From positions 1 to 42,680 of the IMG/VR virus record IMGVR_UViG_3300033182_000827: a stretch of 42,680 nt of DNA. One strand, written 5' to 3'. The translations under genes and the position numbers were made by a program. Of the stretch, positions 1 through 7,269 are shown one piece after another; the first letter of the stretch is position 1; each line of letters opens with the position of its first letter. This DNA comes from a virus. The notes below the pieces were generated by a model. It was not told where the DNA came from. It saw only the letters and a list, made by a program, of their open reading frames with translations, and searched no databases.

Positions 1-678
1 TCAGGTTCTTCAGGATCAGCGGGATCTTCTGGATCATCAGGTTCTTCAGGTTCAGCAGGTAGTTCAGGATCTGCTGGTTCTTCAGGATCAGCGGGATCTT
101 CTGGATCATCAGGTTCTTCAGGTTCAGCAGGTAGTTCAGGATCTGCTGGTTCTTCAGGTTCAGCAGGTAGTTCAGGTTCATCAGGCTCTTCAGGATCAAG
201 TGGAATATCAGGATCATCTGGAAGTTCTGGATTAAGCGGTTCATCAGGTATATCTGGTTCTTCTGGTGTATCTGGCTCTTCAGGAATATCAGGCAGTTCT
301 GGATTAAGCGGCTCATCTGGAGTTTCAGGATCTACTGGATCTTCAGGCACTTCAGGGTTGCTATCTTTGATTGATGAAGCTCAATACAGATTAATAACCT
401 TAAATGGTGATGGTTCTGCAACCGGTCAATCTAATTTAACATTTAATGGAAATCAGTTTTACATAAACGGATATATATCAATAACAGGAACATCAGGTTC
501 ATCTGGATTTATGTCTTTAGTGACCAGAACAACAGATCCTGATGCTATTTCTGGATCAAGTAATCTTTATAGTAAAGCACCAGGCGCTGGTGGAACTGGA
601 ATTTATTTCAAAAATAGTTTAGATTCTGATGAATTAGTTTCCAGAAAAAAAGCAATAACATATGGATTGATATTCTAA
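1..678 (+). CDS. Collagen-like tail fibre protein, 5' end outside window
   Basis: The frame is open from the first base, so the gene begins upstream of the window. The first ~118 visible codons are an almost pure Gly-X-Y array built from GSS, GSA, GIS and GLS triplets, with no proline. This is the kind of collagen-like triple-helical shaft used by phage fibres. From about codon 119 a globular C-terminal domain follows (LLSLIDEAQYRL, then a beta-rich stretch) ending in SRKKAITYGLIF, a C-terminal pattern I associate with marine T4-like virion proteins. A second short SGTSGSSG patch lies inside it. The shaft DNA contains exact 72-base tandem repeats. The function as a trimeric fibre is inferred from the repeat type and the neighbourhood. 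A TTG near codon 120 is an unlikely start. Confidence 0.8.
   Translation, partial: SGSSGSAGSSGSSGSSGSAGSSGSAGSSGSAGSSGSSGSSGSAGSSGSAGSSGSAGSSGSSGSSGSSGISGSSGSSGLSGSSGISGSSGVSGSSGISGSSGLSGSSGVSGSTGSSGTSGLLSLIDEAQYRLITLNGDGSATGQSNLTFNGNQFYINGYISITGTSGSSGFMSLVTRTTDPDAISGSSNLYSKAPGAGGTGIYFKNSLDSDELVSRKKAITYGLIF
4..147 (+). repeat. Two exact 72-bp tandem repeats in collagen-like shaft
   Basis: The unit at 4-75 is repeated without mismatch at 76-147 and encodes 24 residues (8 Gly-X-Y triplets). A third, diverged partial copy starts at 148. The unit is a multiple of three, so copy-number changes keep the frame and lengthen or shorten the shaft. The array may extend upstream of the window. Confidence 0.9.
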
Positions 679-679
679 A

Positions 680-982
680 ATGGCAATAGATAACTCACTT
701 ATAGGTACTTCTGATACTGATGTTTTTACAGCATCTCAAGATTCTGCGGTAACAGCAATTTTTATTTGTAATTATAGTACGACTGATGATGTAAAAGTTC
801 AAATGTATATCGGAACTTCTTCAGGATCTAGTTCACAAGTATTAAAAGATTTAATAATTTATGCTACAGATACCTATATTTTTGAACAGTCCAGAATATT
901 GCTTGATCAAAATGATAAAATAATTATGAGTGCAAATACAGCATCTGTGGCAAGTGTAACAATAAGCAGTACAGGAATATAA
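680..982 (+). CDS. Small beta-rich virion protein
   Basis: A 100-residue protein with no signal peptide or membrane segment, made of alternating hydrophobic beta strands: AIFICNYS, then DLIIYATDTYIFEQ, then DKIIMSANTASVASVTIS. This layout (a short 'value' domain ending in a VTIS strand) recurs in small virion proteins encoded next to fibres in marine T4-like phages. The product of 2429-2911 looks like a longer relative, sharing the order CN/CA...YxF or YVLKS...D.LIA-like strands. It starts one base after the previous stop and is followed one base after its own stop by the next gene, so it is part of the fibre operon. Its precise role is unknown. Confidence 0.65.
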   Translation: MAIDNSLIGTSDTDVFTASQDSAVTAIFICNYSTTDDVKVQMYIGTSSGSSSQVLKDLIIYATDTYIFEQSRILLDQNDKIIMSANTASVASVTISSTGI

Positions 983-983
983 A

Positions 984-1307
984 ATGCCTTATATAAAATA
1001 TAATGGATTACATAGATCGAGACTAAACGTTTTTACTGCGTCTGGCAGCACTGATATATTTGAAATAGATCATCATGCTGGAAATATTGATGTTAACCTC
1101 AATGGTATCACATTAGTTCCAATGATAACATCATCAACTGATACTGATGGTAGTAACAATTTAACTTCAGGCAATTATGACTATAGATCAGGAAATTATA
1201 GTGGAGGCATATTTACTGAAATAACAACCGCACAAAGTGATGCAAATGCTGTTAAGTTGGAAATTACACCTGATAGTGGAGATAAACTATTAATGAGAGT
1301 GTTCTAA
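984..1307 (+). CDS. Small fibre/virion protein with 'FTA...vNGi' module
   Basis: A 107-residue protein. Residues ~15-45 have the pattern VFTASGSTDIFEIDH..GNIDVNLNGITLVP, close to a common phage tail module in which a named quantity ('vfvNGvkl') is followed by a DY and a final strand of type DKLLMRVF. Related modules are visible in 2913-3464 and, twice each, in 22847-24274 and 24306-25730. That points to one recurring beta building block used across this fibre region. The specific role is not known. It lies directly downstream of 680-982 and upstream of a collagen-like gene. Confidence 0.6.
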   Translation: MPYIKYNGLHRSRLNVFTASGSTDIFEIDHHAGNIDVNLNGITLVPMITSSTDTDGSNNLTSGNYDYRSGNYSGGIFTEITTAQSDANAVKLEITPDSGDKLLMRVF

Positions 1308-1315
1308 GGTAATAA

Positions 1316-2422
1316 ATGCCAGAGTCATTAAAATTTCCTGATTTATATTTAAAAGGCGATGACGGATCATCTGGAAGTTCTGGTTCGTCCGGTAGTTCCG
1401 GATATACTGGGTCATCAGGATCATCAGGCTCTTCTGGCACATCTGGTATTGGATCATCAGGTTCTTCAGGAATATCCGGATATTCGTATCTACATACACA
1501 ATCTATATCTAGTGCCACATGGACAGTAAATCATAATACAGGCACTCGTATATTACATGTTGAAATTTTAGATTCCAATTATGATAGAATTACAACTGGT
1601 GATGTAGAATTTACAGATAATAATACGATTACAATAACTTTCGCTACAGCACAAACTGGTTATGTTTTGGTTGGACAAGGTGTAACAACTTCTGGTAGTT
1701 CCGGATCTTCTGGTTCAGCGGGTAGTTCAGGATCAGCAGGTTCTTCAGGTTCAGCGGGCAGTTCTGGTTCAGCGGGTTCTTCTGGTTCATCAGGTAGAGA
1801 TGCATCTGCTGGATCTTCTGGTTCATCAGGAGTTTCTGGAACATCCGGCACTTCTGGTGCAGATGGCGGCTCATTTATATCAACATTGATGTCGGGATAC
1901 GTTTGGACAATCAATCATAATTTGGGCTCTAGACCTTTGGCGATGACAGTTGTTGATTCAGATTATAATGTCATTGCAACAGAAACTGTTAGGTTTATTG
2001 ATAATAATACAGTTCGCTTAACCTTTAGGGATAGTAAGAGTGGATATGTTTCATTAACATTTGGCGAAGGCACTTCTGGTGAATCAGGAACTAGTGGAAC
2101 GTCAGGATCAACCGGTCACTCCGGATCATCAGGATTGACTGGATCTTCTGGTTCATCAGGTAGAGATGCATCTTCTGGATCATCAGGTTCTGCTGGTCAT
2201 TCCGGATCACATGGATCATCAGGGACTTCTGGAGCAAATGGATCGGGATCACCAGAAGGTGATTCGGGGTCAATACAATATCATGCAACAACAGGGTGGG
2301 ATGGCACTTCAGATTTTAATATAGTAACGCAATCTGGTAACATTCCAACCAAAGTTTATCTAAATAATCAAGAAATATCTACTATTGATGACGTTTTGGC
2401 GTTATCTATCGCATTAGGATAA
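1316..2422 (+). CDS. Collagen-like fibre with two interspersed beta domains
   Basis: 368 residues in a clear mosaic: N-terminal cap MPESLKFPDLYLKG (1-14), collagen-like GSS repeat (~15-57), beta domain A (~58-123), collagen-like (~124-185), beta domain B (~186-252), collagen-like (~253-316) and a C-terminal domain (~317-368). Domains A and B are paralogous: both have W-T-V/I-N-H-N near the start, a DS.Y.....T..V.F.DNNT stretch and a final SGYVxL or TGYVLV strand. RDAS interruptions occur twice in the collagen stretches. The triplets lack proline and lysine. This looks like a fibre with globular beads on a triple-helical shaft; that architecture is inferred. The minus strand over the repeats is open only because of the repeat composition. 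Confidence 0.8.
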   Translation: MPESLKFPDLYLKGDDGSSGSSGSSGSSGYTGSSGSSGSSGTSGIGSSGSSGISGYSYLHTQSISSATWTVNHNTGTRILHVEILDSNYDRITTGDVEFTDNNTITITFATAQTGYVLVGQGVTTSGSSGSSGSAGSSGSAGSSGSAGSSGSAGSSGSSGRDASAGSSGSSGVSGTSGTSGADGGSFISTLMSGYVWTINHNLGSRPLAMTVVDSDYNVIATETVRFIDNNTVRLTFRDSKSGYVSLTFGEGTSGESGTSGTSGSTGHSGSSGLTGSSGSSGRDASSGSSGSAGHSGSHGSSGTSGANGSGSPEGDSGSIQYHATTGWDGTSDFNIVTQSGNIPTKVYLNNQEISTIDDVLALSIALG

Positions 2423-2428
2423 TTGATA

Positions 2429-2911
2429 ATGGCTAATAGCTTTAGAAATAAAACAAGAAAAAATATATCAACAGAATATTTTGTTTATAATAATAATGCG
2501 GATGGTAATGATTTAGGCGATAAAATATTATTAGAAACAGGAATTAACAGCGGCGAAATCACAAGTTCTTTAGCATTAGAATCTTATGCGAACACAGTAA
2601 TTTATACTTGTGCTGATAGTACGACATCTATCTTAATTAGTGTTTCTTTGATTAATAAATCTACGGATACTATTGGAGCGTATTTATTTTTAAATTCTGA
2701 TACCAATCAAACAAAAACTGTTGATGGTTCTTTGGTTACAGAAACAAATGAAGATATTACTATTTTTAATAATGTTCCAATACCAGCATATACTACATTA
2801 GAAATTTCTTCAGGTCAAAAATATGTATTGAAGTCAAAGGATTCATTGATCGCAAGAACTAGTTCTCCTGGGGGATTAGATATATATATTTCAGTATTGG
2901 AGATAACATAA
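2429..2911 (+). CDS. Virion protein, relative of the 680-982 product
   Basis: 160 residues. ATG at 2429 (MANSFRNKTRK) is preferred over the TTG two codons earlier. The N-terminus is basic and mentions 'STEYFVYNN'. Beyond residue ~40 the layout is that of small phage virion proteins: ANTVIYTCADSTTS..., a central insertion, NNVPIPAYTTLEIS, then QKYVLKSKDSLIA and a final DIYISVLEIT strand. The 'pIPa-ttl-...-kyvL...DsL' signature is shared with the shorter product of 680-982. It sits two bases before the next gene. Its role on the virion is unknown. Confidence 0.6.
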   Translation: MANSFRNKTRKNISTEYFVYNNNADGNDLGDKILLETGINSGEITSSLALESYANTVIYTCADSTTSILISVSLINKSTDTIGAYLFLNSDTNQTKTVDGSLVTETNEDITIFNNVPIPAYTTLEISSGQKYVLKSKDSLIARTSSPGGLDIYISVLEIT

Positions 2912-2912
2912 T

Positions 2913-3464
2913 ATGGCATATATTGGTGGTTTAAACTTTGAATCAAAACAAGTAAAATCTTGGAGAAAAACTTTATTAAATTCATCGACTAAAGTTTTTG
3001 GAAAAGATGATACTGGCATGTCTTTATCACTACCAAGTTCATATTCTCAATATCAAGTTTATGTAAATGGTATGCATGTTGTTTCTCAAACAGATTATGT
3101 GCAAAGTGGTAATGTTTTAACATTTTCATCTAGATTGAATACTGGTGATTTAATAGTTATAGATTTTTTAATTAGATCAAGTGAATTAACAGCAAATCCT
3201 ATTTCTGCTTCGGGCGGAAAGATACAAGGAACATTAACTAGTACAAGTTTTATACGAGATAACACTGAGCAGCCTGAATTGAATGAGTTGATTACCAAAA
3301 AAAATGCTCCATATGTGGGTAAAGATTCTATCATAAGAACAAACTCTTCTCTGATTGATGAAGACACTGAAATTCCAGCAGGAGTAAATGGAATATCAAC
3401 CGGAACAATTGAAGTAGGTAAAGATGTGACAGTAACAGTATTGGGAGAATGGACTATTATATGA
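2913..3464 (+). CDS. Tail-fibre-associated protein with conserved C-terminal tip
   Basis: 183 residues. Residues ~45-90 form the 'vYVNGmhv...DYVQSGNVLTFSSRLNTGDLIVI' module that is repeated elsewhere in this region. The C-terminal ~45 residues (IIRTNSSLIDEDTEIP, GVNGISTGTIEVGKDVTVTV, ending GEWTII) match a C-terminal segment that I recognise from many T4-like virion proteins. The 'tip plus neck' arrangement suggests a short fibre or a fibre connector, but the precise role is not established. Its stop overlaps the next start as ATGA, which suggests translational coupling. Confidence 0.65.
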   Translation: MAYIGGLNFESKQVKSWRKTLLNSSTKVFGKDDTGMSLSLPSSYSQYQVYVNGMHVVSQTDYVQSGNVLTFSSRLNTGDLIVIDFLIRSSELTANPISASGGKIQGTLTSTSFIRDNTEQPELNELITKKNAPYVGKDSIIRTNSSLIDEDTEIPAGVNGISTGTIEVGKDVTVTVLGEWTII

Positions 3465-3709
3465 GTACGATTAAAGTAGATCACATAAGACCTTTTGCAA
3501 ATGTTGATACTGTTACATTTTCTGGCGATATATACTGTGAAAATTTAAGTGTTGCTGATTTTATTATGTCTAATGACAGAATTCATCATCAAGGAAATGA
3601 TATTGATGGCACAAAAGGATCTTGGGTTTTTCAAGAAGGCGAAAATAATATATTTTTAATCAATAAGAAAAATGGTAAAAAATATAAATTGGTTTTAGAA
3701 GAGATTTAA
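3461..3709 (+). CDS. Short fibre protein with MSTIKVDHI N-terminus
   Basis: 82 residues if started at the ATG that overlaps the previous stop (ATGA); an in-frame ATG four codons upstream is possible but less likely. The N-terminus MSTIKVDHI belongs to a set of N-termini (S-x-x-K/R-V-D-x-I) found at the start of about nine proteins in this window, probably a shared attachment segment. The middle (TVTFSGDIYCENLSVADF) and the C-terminal 'KNGKKYKLVLEEI' are beta-rich. It ends in TAATG, which starts the next gene, so it is coupled to the glycine-rich trio. Confidence 0.55.
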   Translation: MSTIKVDHIRPFANVDTVTFSGDIYCENLSVADFIMSNDRIHHQGNDIDGTKGSWVFQEGENNIFLINKKNGKKYKLVLEEI

Positions 3710-4371
3710 TGGGCAAAATAACATCCAGAAGTGGCGGAGATGAAGTTTGTGGTGTTTATCCAAAAAACATCACAGTTTTTGATCAACCTGGAAATGATAC
3801 TTGGATAAAACCAGATGGATGTATTTTTATAAGAGTGCAACTTGTTGGCGCAGGCGGAGGATCCTCTGGTTATTGTGAATCTGGTGGTGCTGGTGGATAT
3901 TCAGAAAAATATATCGATGTCACAGGAATTGACAGCGTACAAGTTACTGTTGGATCAGGAGGTTTGACTCGTACATATACTTCTTCCCCTCAAGTTCCAT
4001 CAGATAGTGGGGGCACAACTTCATTTGGTTCTTATCTAACTGCAACAGGTGGTTATGGTGCAAATTCACATGGTTCACACGAAGGTGGTGCGGGGGGTAT
4101 AGGTTTTGGGGGGGATATAAACTTGCCTGGGGGTAGAGGGGGTGGTCACTGTAATAGTATGGGCTATTGGGGTCCTAATACAGGAGCATCATCATTCTTT
4201 GGAGGACCTTCTGGTAGAAGACATAGTGATAGTAACAATAATACTGGGGAACAAAATGCTGCACCTGGTGCAGGAGGTTCTGGTGGAGTGACTGATAAGA
4301 CAGCTACTGGTGATCCTGGGAGACACGGAATTATTTTAATTCATGAATTTCATAGGTATGAGGGAGAATGA
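3709..4371 (+). CDS. Glycine-rich adhesin, paralogue 1 of 3
   Basis: 220 residues. After ~25 variable residues comes a W-I-K-P-D-G-C strand, IRVQLVGAGGGSSGY, then GGAGGYSEKYIDV and long Gly-rich loops (GGTTSFGSYLTATGGYGAN, then GGAGGIGFGGDINLPGG, then GPSGRRHS) ending in PGAGGSGGVTD...GIILIHEF. Glycine-rich domains of this kind (polyglycine-II type sandwiches) form the receptor-binding tip of adhesins such as gp38 of some T-even phages; assignment here is by composition. Two paralogues follow directly. This copy differs most in the centre (YTSSPQVPSDS insertion). Start is TAATG; stop overlaps the next ATG as ATGA. Confidence 0.7.
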   Translation: MGKITSRSGGDEVCGVYPKNITVFDQPGNDTWIKPDGCIFIRVQLVGAGGGSSGYCESGGAGGYSEKYIDVTGIDSVQVTVGSGGLTRTYTSSPQVPSDSGGTTSFGSYLTATGGYGANSHGSHEGGAGGIGFGGDINLPGGRGGGHCNSMGYWGPNTGASSFFGGPSGRRHSDSNNNTGEQNAAPGAGGSGGVTDKTATGDPGRHGIILIHEFHRYEGE

Positions 4372-5012
4372 TAAAAAGTAGAAGCTCAAATACTGCTATA
4401 GGTCGTGCAAAAACTATAAGTTCTTATATTTTGCCAGGATTACATCTATGGGAAAAACCCGAAGGATGTACAAGTATATATGTGCAAATCGTTGGCGGTG
4501 GCGGCGGAGGAGCAGGTTATTGTGAAGGTGGTGGTGCTGGTGGATATTCAGAAAAATATATTGACGTAAAAAACGTTGAAACAGTACAAGTAAATGTAGG
4601 TTCTGGAGGTAGTAATAGATTGTATTATGGTAATGCTGGTGATGGAGGAACAACATCTTTCGGTTCTTATTTAACTGCTACAGGCGGATACGGTGCTAAT
4701 AGAAATTCTCAACATGAAGGTGGCAGAGGGGGTATTGGTCAGGGAGGACACTTAAACATTTATGGTGGAAAAGGTGCGGGACACGGAAATGGTATGGGTG
4801 CCGGAACTCCAAATAGTGGTGGTGCATCGTATTTTGGGGGTGGTTCATCAGCATTAAGGAGTGGATATCCAGACTATCAACAAGTCGGTTATGATGGAAG
4901 TTATAATGTTTCACCAGGCGCCGGTGGTGCTGGAGGTGTTACGGATGGCAGCAATAGAAGAGGTAATAGAGGTGTTGCTGGTGCAGTATTTGTGCATGAA
5001 TATTATGATTAG
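4368..5012 (+). CDS. Glycine-rich adhesin, paralogue 2 of 3
   Basis: 214 residues with the same order of blocks as its upstream neighbour: LWEKPEGCTSIYVQIVGGGGGG, GGAGGYSEKYIDV, GDGGTTSFGSYLTATGGYG, GGRGGIGQGGHL, GGKGAGHGNGMGAG, PGAGGAGGVTDG and a final VFVHEYYD. The loop region GGGSSALRSGYPDYQQVGYDG is unlike the GGPSGRRHS loop of the other two copies, so variation is concentrated in exposed loops while the frame residues are kept. A 69-base segment is identical to the third paralogue. Predicted role is a fibre-tip adhesin, by composition and position only. Confidence 0.7.
   Translation: MIKSRSSNTAIGRAKTISSYILPGLHLWEKPEGCTSIYVQIVGGGGGGAGYCEGGGAGGYSEKYIDVKNVETVQVNVGSGGSNRLYYGNAGDGGTTSFGSYLTATGGYGANRNSQHEGGRGGIGQGGHLNIYGGKGAGHGNGMGAGTPNSGGASYFGGGSSALRSGYPDYQQVGYDGSYNVSPGAGGAGGVTDGSNRRGNRGVAGAVFVHEYYD
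4638..4706 (+). repeat. 69-bp segment identical to 5294-5362
   Basis: The bases encoding GDGGTTSFGSYLTATGGYGANRN are identical in the second and third glycine-rich paralogues, although the flanking loops differ. A separate 31-base block (4267-4297 and 5558-5588) is identical between the first and third. The pattern of different exact blocks shared by different pairs indicates mosaic exchange between the three genes. Confidence 0.85.
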
Positions 5013-5020
5013 GAATAACA

Positions 5021-5647
5021 ATGTCAATCAATATATCAAATAAAAAAATTACTGGTATTACACCTAAAACAGCACAAGTATTCAAAACATCAGGAAGTCA
5101 CACATGGAGACGACCAGAAGGATGTAAATTCATCAGAGTTCAACTTGTAGGCGGCGGCGGAGGAGCGGCAGGATATCTTGAATCTGGTGGTGCTGGTGGA
5201 TATTCAGAAAAATACATAGACGTTAGAAATGTGTCACAAGTTTCTGTGACTGTCGGGAGTGGGGGTAGTACTGTTACTTACTATACTGGGGCCGGTGATG
5301 GAGGAACAACATCTTTCGGTTCTTATTTAACTGCTACAGGCGGATACGGTGCTAATAGAAATGTTCAGCATGAAGGGGGTAGAGGAGGTATTGGATCAGG
5401 AGGTGATGTGAATTTATATGGTGGAAAAGGTGGGGGACACGGAAATAGTTCGGGTTATTGGGGCTCAAATCGTGGAGGCATATCTTATTTTGGTGGTCCA
5501 TCCGGAAGACGCCATAGTAACAATGCTAACAACACCGGAACTGATAAGGCAGCGCCAGGTGCAGGAGGTTCTGGTGGAGTGACTGATACAGCAACTAATG
5601 GTGATCCTGGCATGACAGGAATAGTAATAGTTCACGAATATTATTAG
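5021..5647 (+). CDS. Glycine-rich adhesin, paralogue 3 of 3
   Basis: 208 residues. ATG at 5021 follows GGAA at 5013-5016. Blocks: TWRRPEGCKFIRVQLVGGGGGA, GGAGGYSEKYIDV, GDGGTTSFGSYLTATGGYG, GGRGGIGSGGDVNLYGGKGG, YFGGPSGRRHSN, PGAGGSGGVTD and a final GIVIVHEYY. It combines the loop of paralogue 1 (GGPSGRRHS) with the central segment of paralogue 2, so it looks like a recombinant of the two, or the source of both. Like its partners it has no signal peptide. Inferred to be a fibre-tip adhesin or a fibre with a polyglycine-type tip. Confidence 0.7.
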   Translation: MSINISNKKITGITPKTAQVFKTSGSHTWRRPEGCKFIRVQLVGGGGGAAGYLESGGAGGYSEKYIDVRNVSQVSVTVGSGGSTVTYYTGAGDGGTTSFGSYLTATGGYGANRNVQHEGGRGGIGSGGDVNLYGGKGGGHGNSSGYWGSNRGGISYFGGPSGRRHSNNANNTGTDKAAPGAGGSGGVTDTATNGDPGMTGIVIVHEYY

Positions 5648-5660
5648 GAGATTCTATAAT

Positions 5661-6017
5661 ATGTTATATGCACTAATTTCATTAAATGAAAATGGAAGAA
5701 TATGTGAAATAAGAGAAGAAGGAAAATTATTTGATGTTAATCCTGATGGTTTCAAATGGATTAGTCTTATTGATGATAGTATAGGAACTACTACACATCG
5801 ATTTGATGTTGATAAAAATATGTTTGTTGAATTTCAAAAAGATAGCTCAGTTAAAATGAGATTAAATGTAGCGAGAGCTATAGAATATGGAACAATTGGT
5901 GATCAATTAGATATGATTTGGAAAGAATTGAACGAAACGGGTACACTATCAAAAAATGGTGAATGGTTTAATCATGTAAAACGGGTGAAAGATAATGTCA
6001 CAAGAGATAATGTATAG
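5661..6017 (+). CDS. Small phage protein with GDQLDMIWKEL motif
   Basis: 118 residues. The C-terminal half has A-R-A-I-E-Y-G-T-I-G-D-Q-L-D-M-I-W-K followed by ...W-F-N-H-V-K-R-V-K, a pattern (aligned as YGSIGDQLD-xxW-xxxxx-WxxHIxxVK) widespread in small tail-region proteins of tailed phages, whose function is not settled; some are tail-fibre assembly factors or chaperone-like. The N-terminal half reads like a 'value' domain (MLYALISLNENGRICEIREE). It lies between the glycine-rich trio and the enzyme cassette, and its 3' end overlaps the next gene by 23 bases. A chaperone role for the preceding adhesins is possible but inferred. Confidence 0.6.
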   Translation: MLYALISLNENGRICEIREEGKLFDVNPDGFKWISLIDDSIGTTTHRFDVDKNMFVEFQKDSSVKMRLNVARAIEYGTIGDQLDMIWKELNETGTLSKNGEWFNHVKRVKDNVTRDNV

Positions 6018-7269
6018 AAAAATAAAATTTCCTCATTATGATAATTTGGGTATTTCTCATCCAAATACTTATTATAATTTAATAAAAAACTCATCACAAA
6101 AATTTAAAAACGAAATCAATGATATATATTTTGGCAAATTTTTTAAATATACTTTTAATGGTATAGAAAAAAATTATGGTAATGCTATGGGGTTAGAAGC
6201 AACTCCTGAACAGATTGACAATCTTTTTAGAATTCAGAAAGAATTTGATATTCCAATTTGTTTAACATTGAATAGTTTAGAAACTCCTCATGAATTATTG
6301 TATGATGAGAGAGTTATAAAATTATTTATTGAGTTTATAGGTGAATTTTATGAAAGAGGATTGAGACAATGCATATTAGCATCACCACATCTTCTTGCAA
6401 GTCAATTATTACAACGAAATTTTCCCGAAATGAGATGGGAAAATACTGTAAATCAAAAAGTTATAGATGCTCAATCAGTCATTGATTTATTATTTAATGG
6501 TTACAATACAATAATGATCGATAGGAGATTAAATCGTGATTTGAAAGAACTCAAAAAAATCAGAAAAGCAGTCGATTATTTTAATGAAAAATATAAACCA
6601 GCGAAAAAAGCAAAAATTTGTTTGCTGATTTCTGAATCATGTATATATAATTGTCCATTTAAGAAAGAACATGATTCTATCGGTGAAGTTATAAGTGCTC
6701 AATACTTTGGAACATTGAGCAAGTTGTCATGCGATAATTGGAGGTTTACAGATTTTGGATTGATTCCTAGAAATGGAATTGATCTAGTAGCATCATCAAA
6801 AGAAGTATTTGAAGAATTTAATCAATTAGTTGACATATTTAAATTTTCTGGTAGATTTACAACTTTACCATTTTCCCCAGATGTATCAGATAGTTATAAA
6901 TTAGTTTGGTTTTTCTCGGAAACAGATAATGTTAGCAGATTGACTTCTAATTCAATATTTAAAATGAATAATGATGATACTATATTCTCAAATTGTTTTT
7001 CTGAAATTATAGAAAACGACTTACAGCCAATACATGCTTGGTTACATGGTTATGCTCTAAATGAATATACTGATTATAAAGATAAAATTGATTCTATATA
7101 TTCTGTAAAAAGTATATGGAAAACGAATGAAGGAAAAAGATTAGAACAAATTTTAAAGACATGTAAATCACAGTGCTGGAATTGTCATGAATGTGAAAAA
7201 ACTTTTAAAACAAGATTATTTGATTCGGGATTACAATTAAATGAGAACCTGTATAATGCCATTAGATGA
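5995..7269 (+). CDS. U32-peptidase-like Fe-S TIM-barrel protein
   Basis: 424 residues from ATG 5995; ATG 6010 (MYRKIKFPHYDN) is an alternative. The segment IPICLTLNSLETPHE, followed by YERGLRQCILASPHLL, has the layout of the U32 barrel (beta strand with NTL/NSL, then a strand ending in a catalytic-side loop). C216-x3-C220 in ESCIYNCPFKKEH resembles the Cys pair of U32/UbiU-UbiV/RlhA-type proteins. A second cluster C390-x3-C394-x2-C397-x2-C400 lies near the C-terminus. Six cysteines could hold an Fe-S cluster. Family members act in oxygen-independent hydroxylation of ubiquinone or tRNA/rRNA bases rather than as proteases; no substrate is deduced here. It starts the enzyme cassette and overlaps the following oxygenase. 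Confidence 0.5.
   Translation: MSQEIMYRKIKFPHYDNLGISHPNTYYNLIKNSSQKFKNEINDIYFGKFFKYTFNGIEKNYGNAMGLEATPEQIDNLFRIQKEFDIPICLTLNSLETPHELLYDERVIKLFIEFIGEFYERGLRQCILASPHLLASQLLQRNFPEMRWENTVNQKVIDAQSVIDLLFNGYNTIMIDRRLNRDLKELKKIRKAVDYFNEKYKPAKKAKICLLISESCIYNCPFKKEHDSIGEVISAQYFGTLSKLSCDNWRFTDFGLIPRNGIDLVASSKEVFEEFNQLVDIFKFSGRFTTLPFSPDVSDSYKLVWFFSETDNVSRLTSNSIFKMNNDDTIFSNCFSEIIENDLQPIHAWLHGYALNEYTDYKDKIDSIYSVKSIWKTNEGKRLEQILKTCKSQCWNCHECEKTFKTRLFDSGLQLNENLYNAIR

Noticed and set aside
1-350. Short repeated motif resembling a CRISPR or satellite array
   Set aside because: The repeats are coding, in frame and without unique spacers; they are Gly-X-Y codons and a 72-bp tandem unit.
358-678. Separate small gene starting at the TTG near 358
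   Set aside because: The frame continues unbroken from base 1 through the collagen repeats, and no ribosome site precedes the TTG.
1264-1914. Proline-rich open frames on the minus strand
   Set aside because: They are the reverse of Gly-Ser repeats (TCC/TGA-poor codons read as Pro, Asp, Glu). No ribosome site or context supports them.
1-2422. Collagen-like proteins as substrates of the oxygenases (prolyl hydroxylation)
   Set aside because: The Gly-X-Y triplets contain Ser, Ala, Ile, Leu and Thr but no Pro or Lys, so the classical collagen hydroxylation sites are absent.
5995-7269. Functional peptidase U32
   Set aside because: The U32 name is historic; family members studied in detail are RNA- or quinone-modifying Fe-S enzymes. 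The assignment here is only to the fold.
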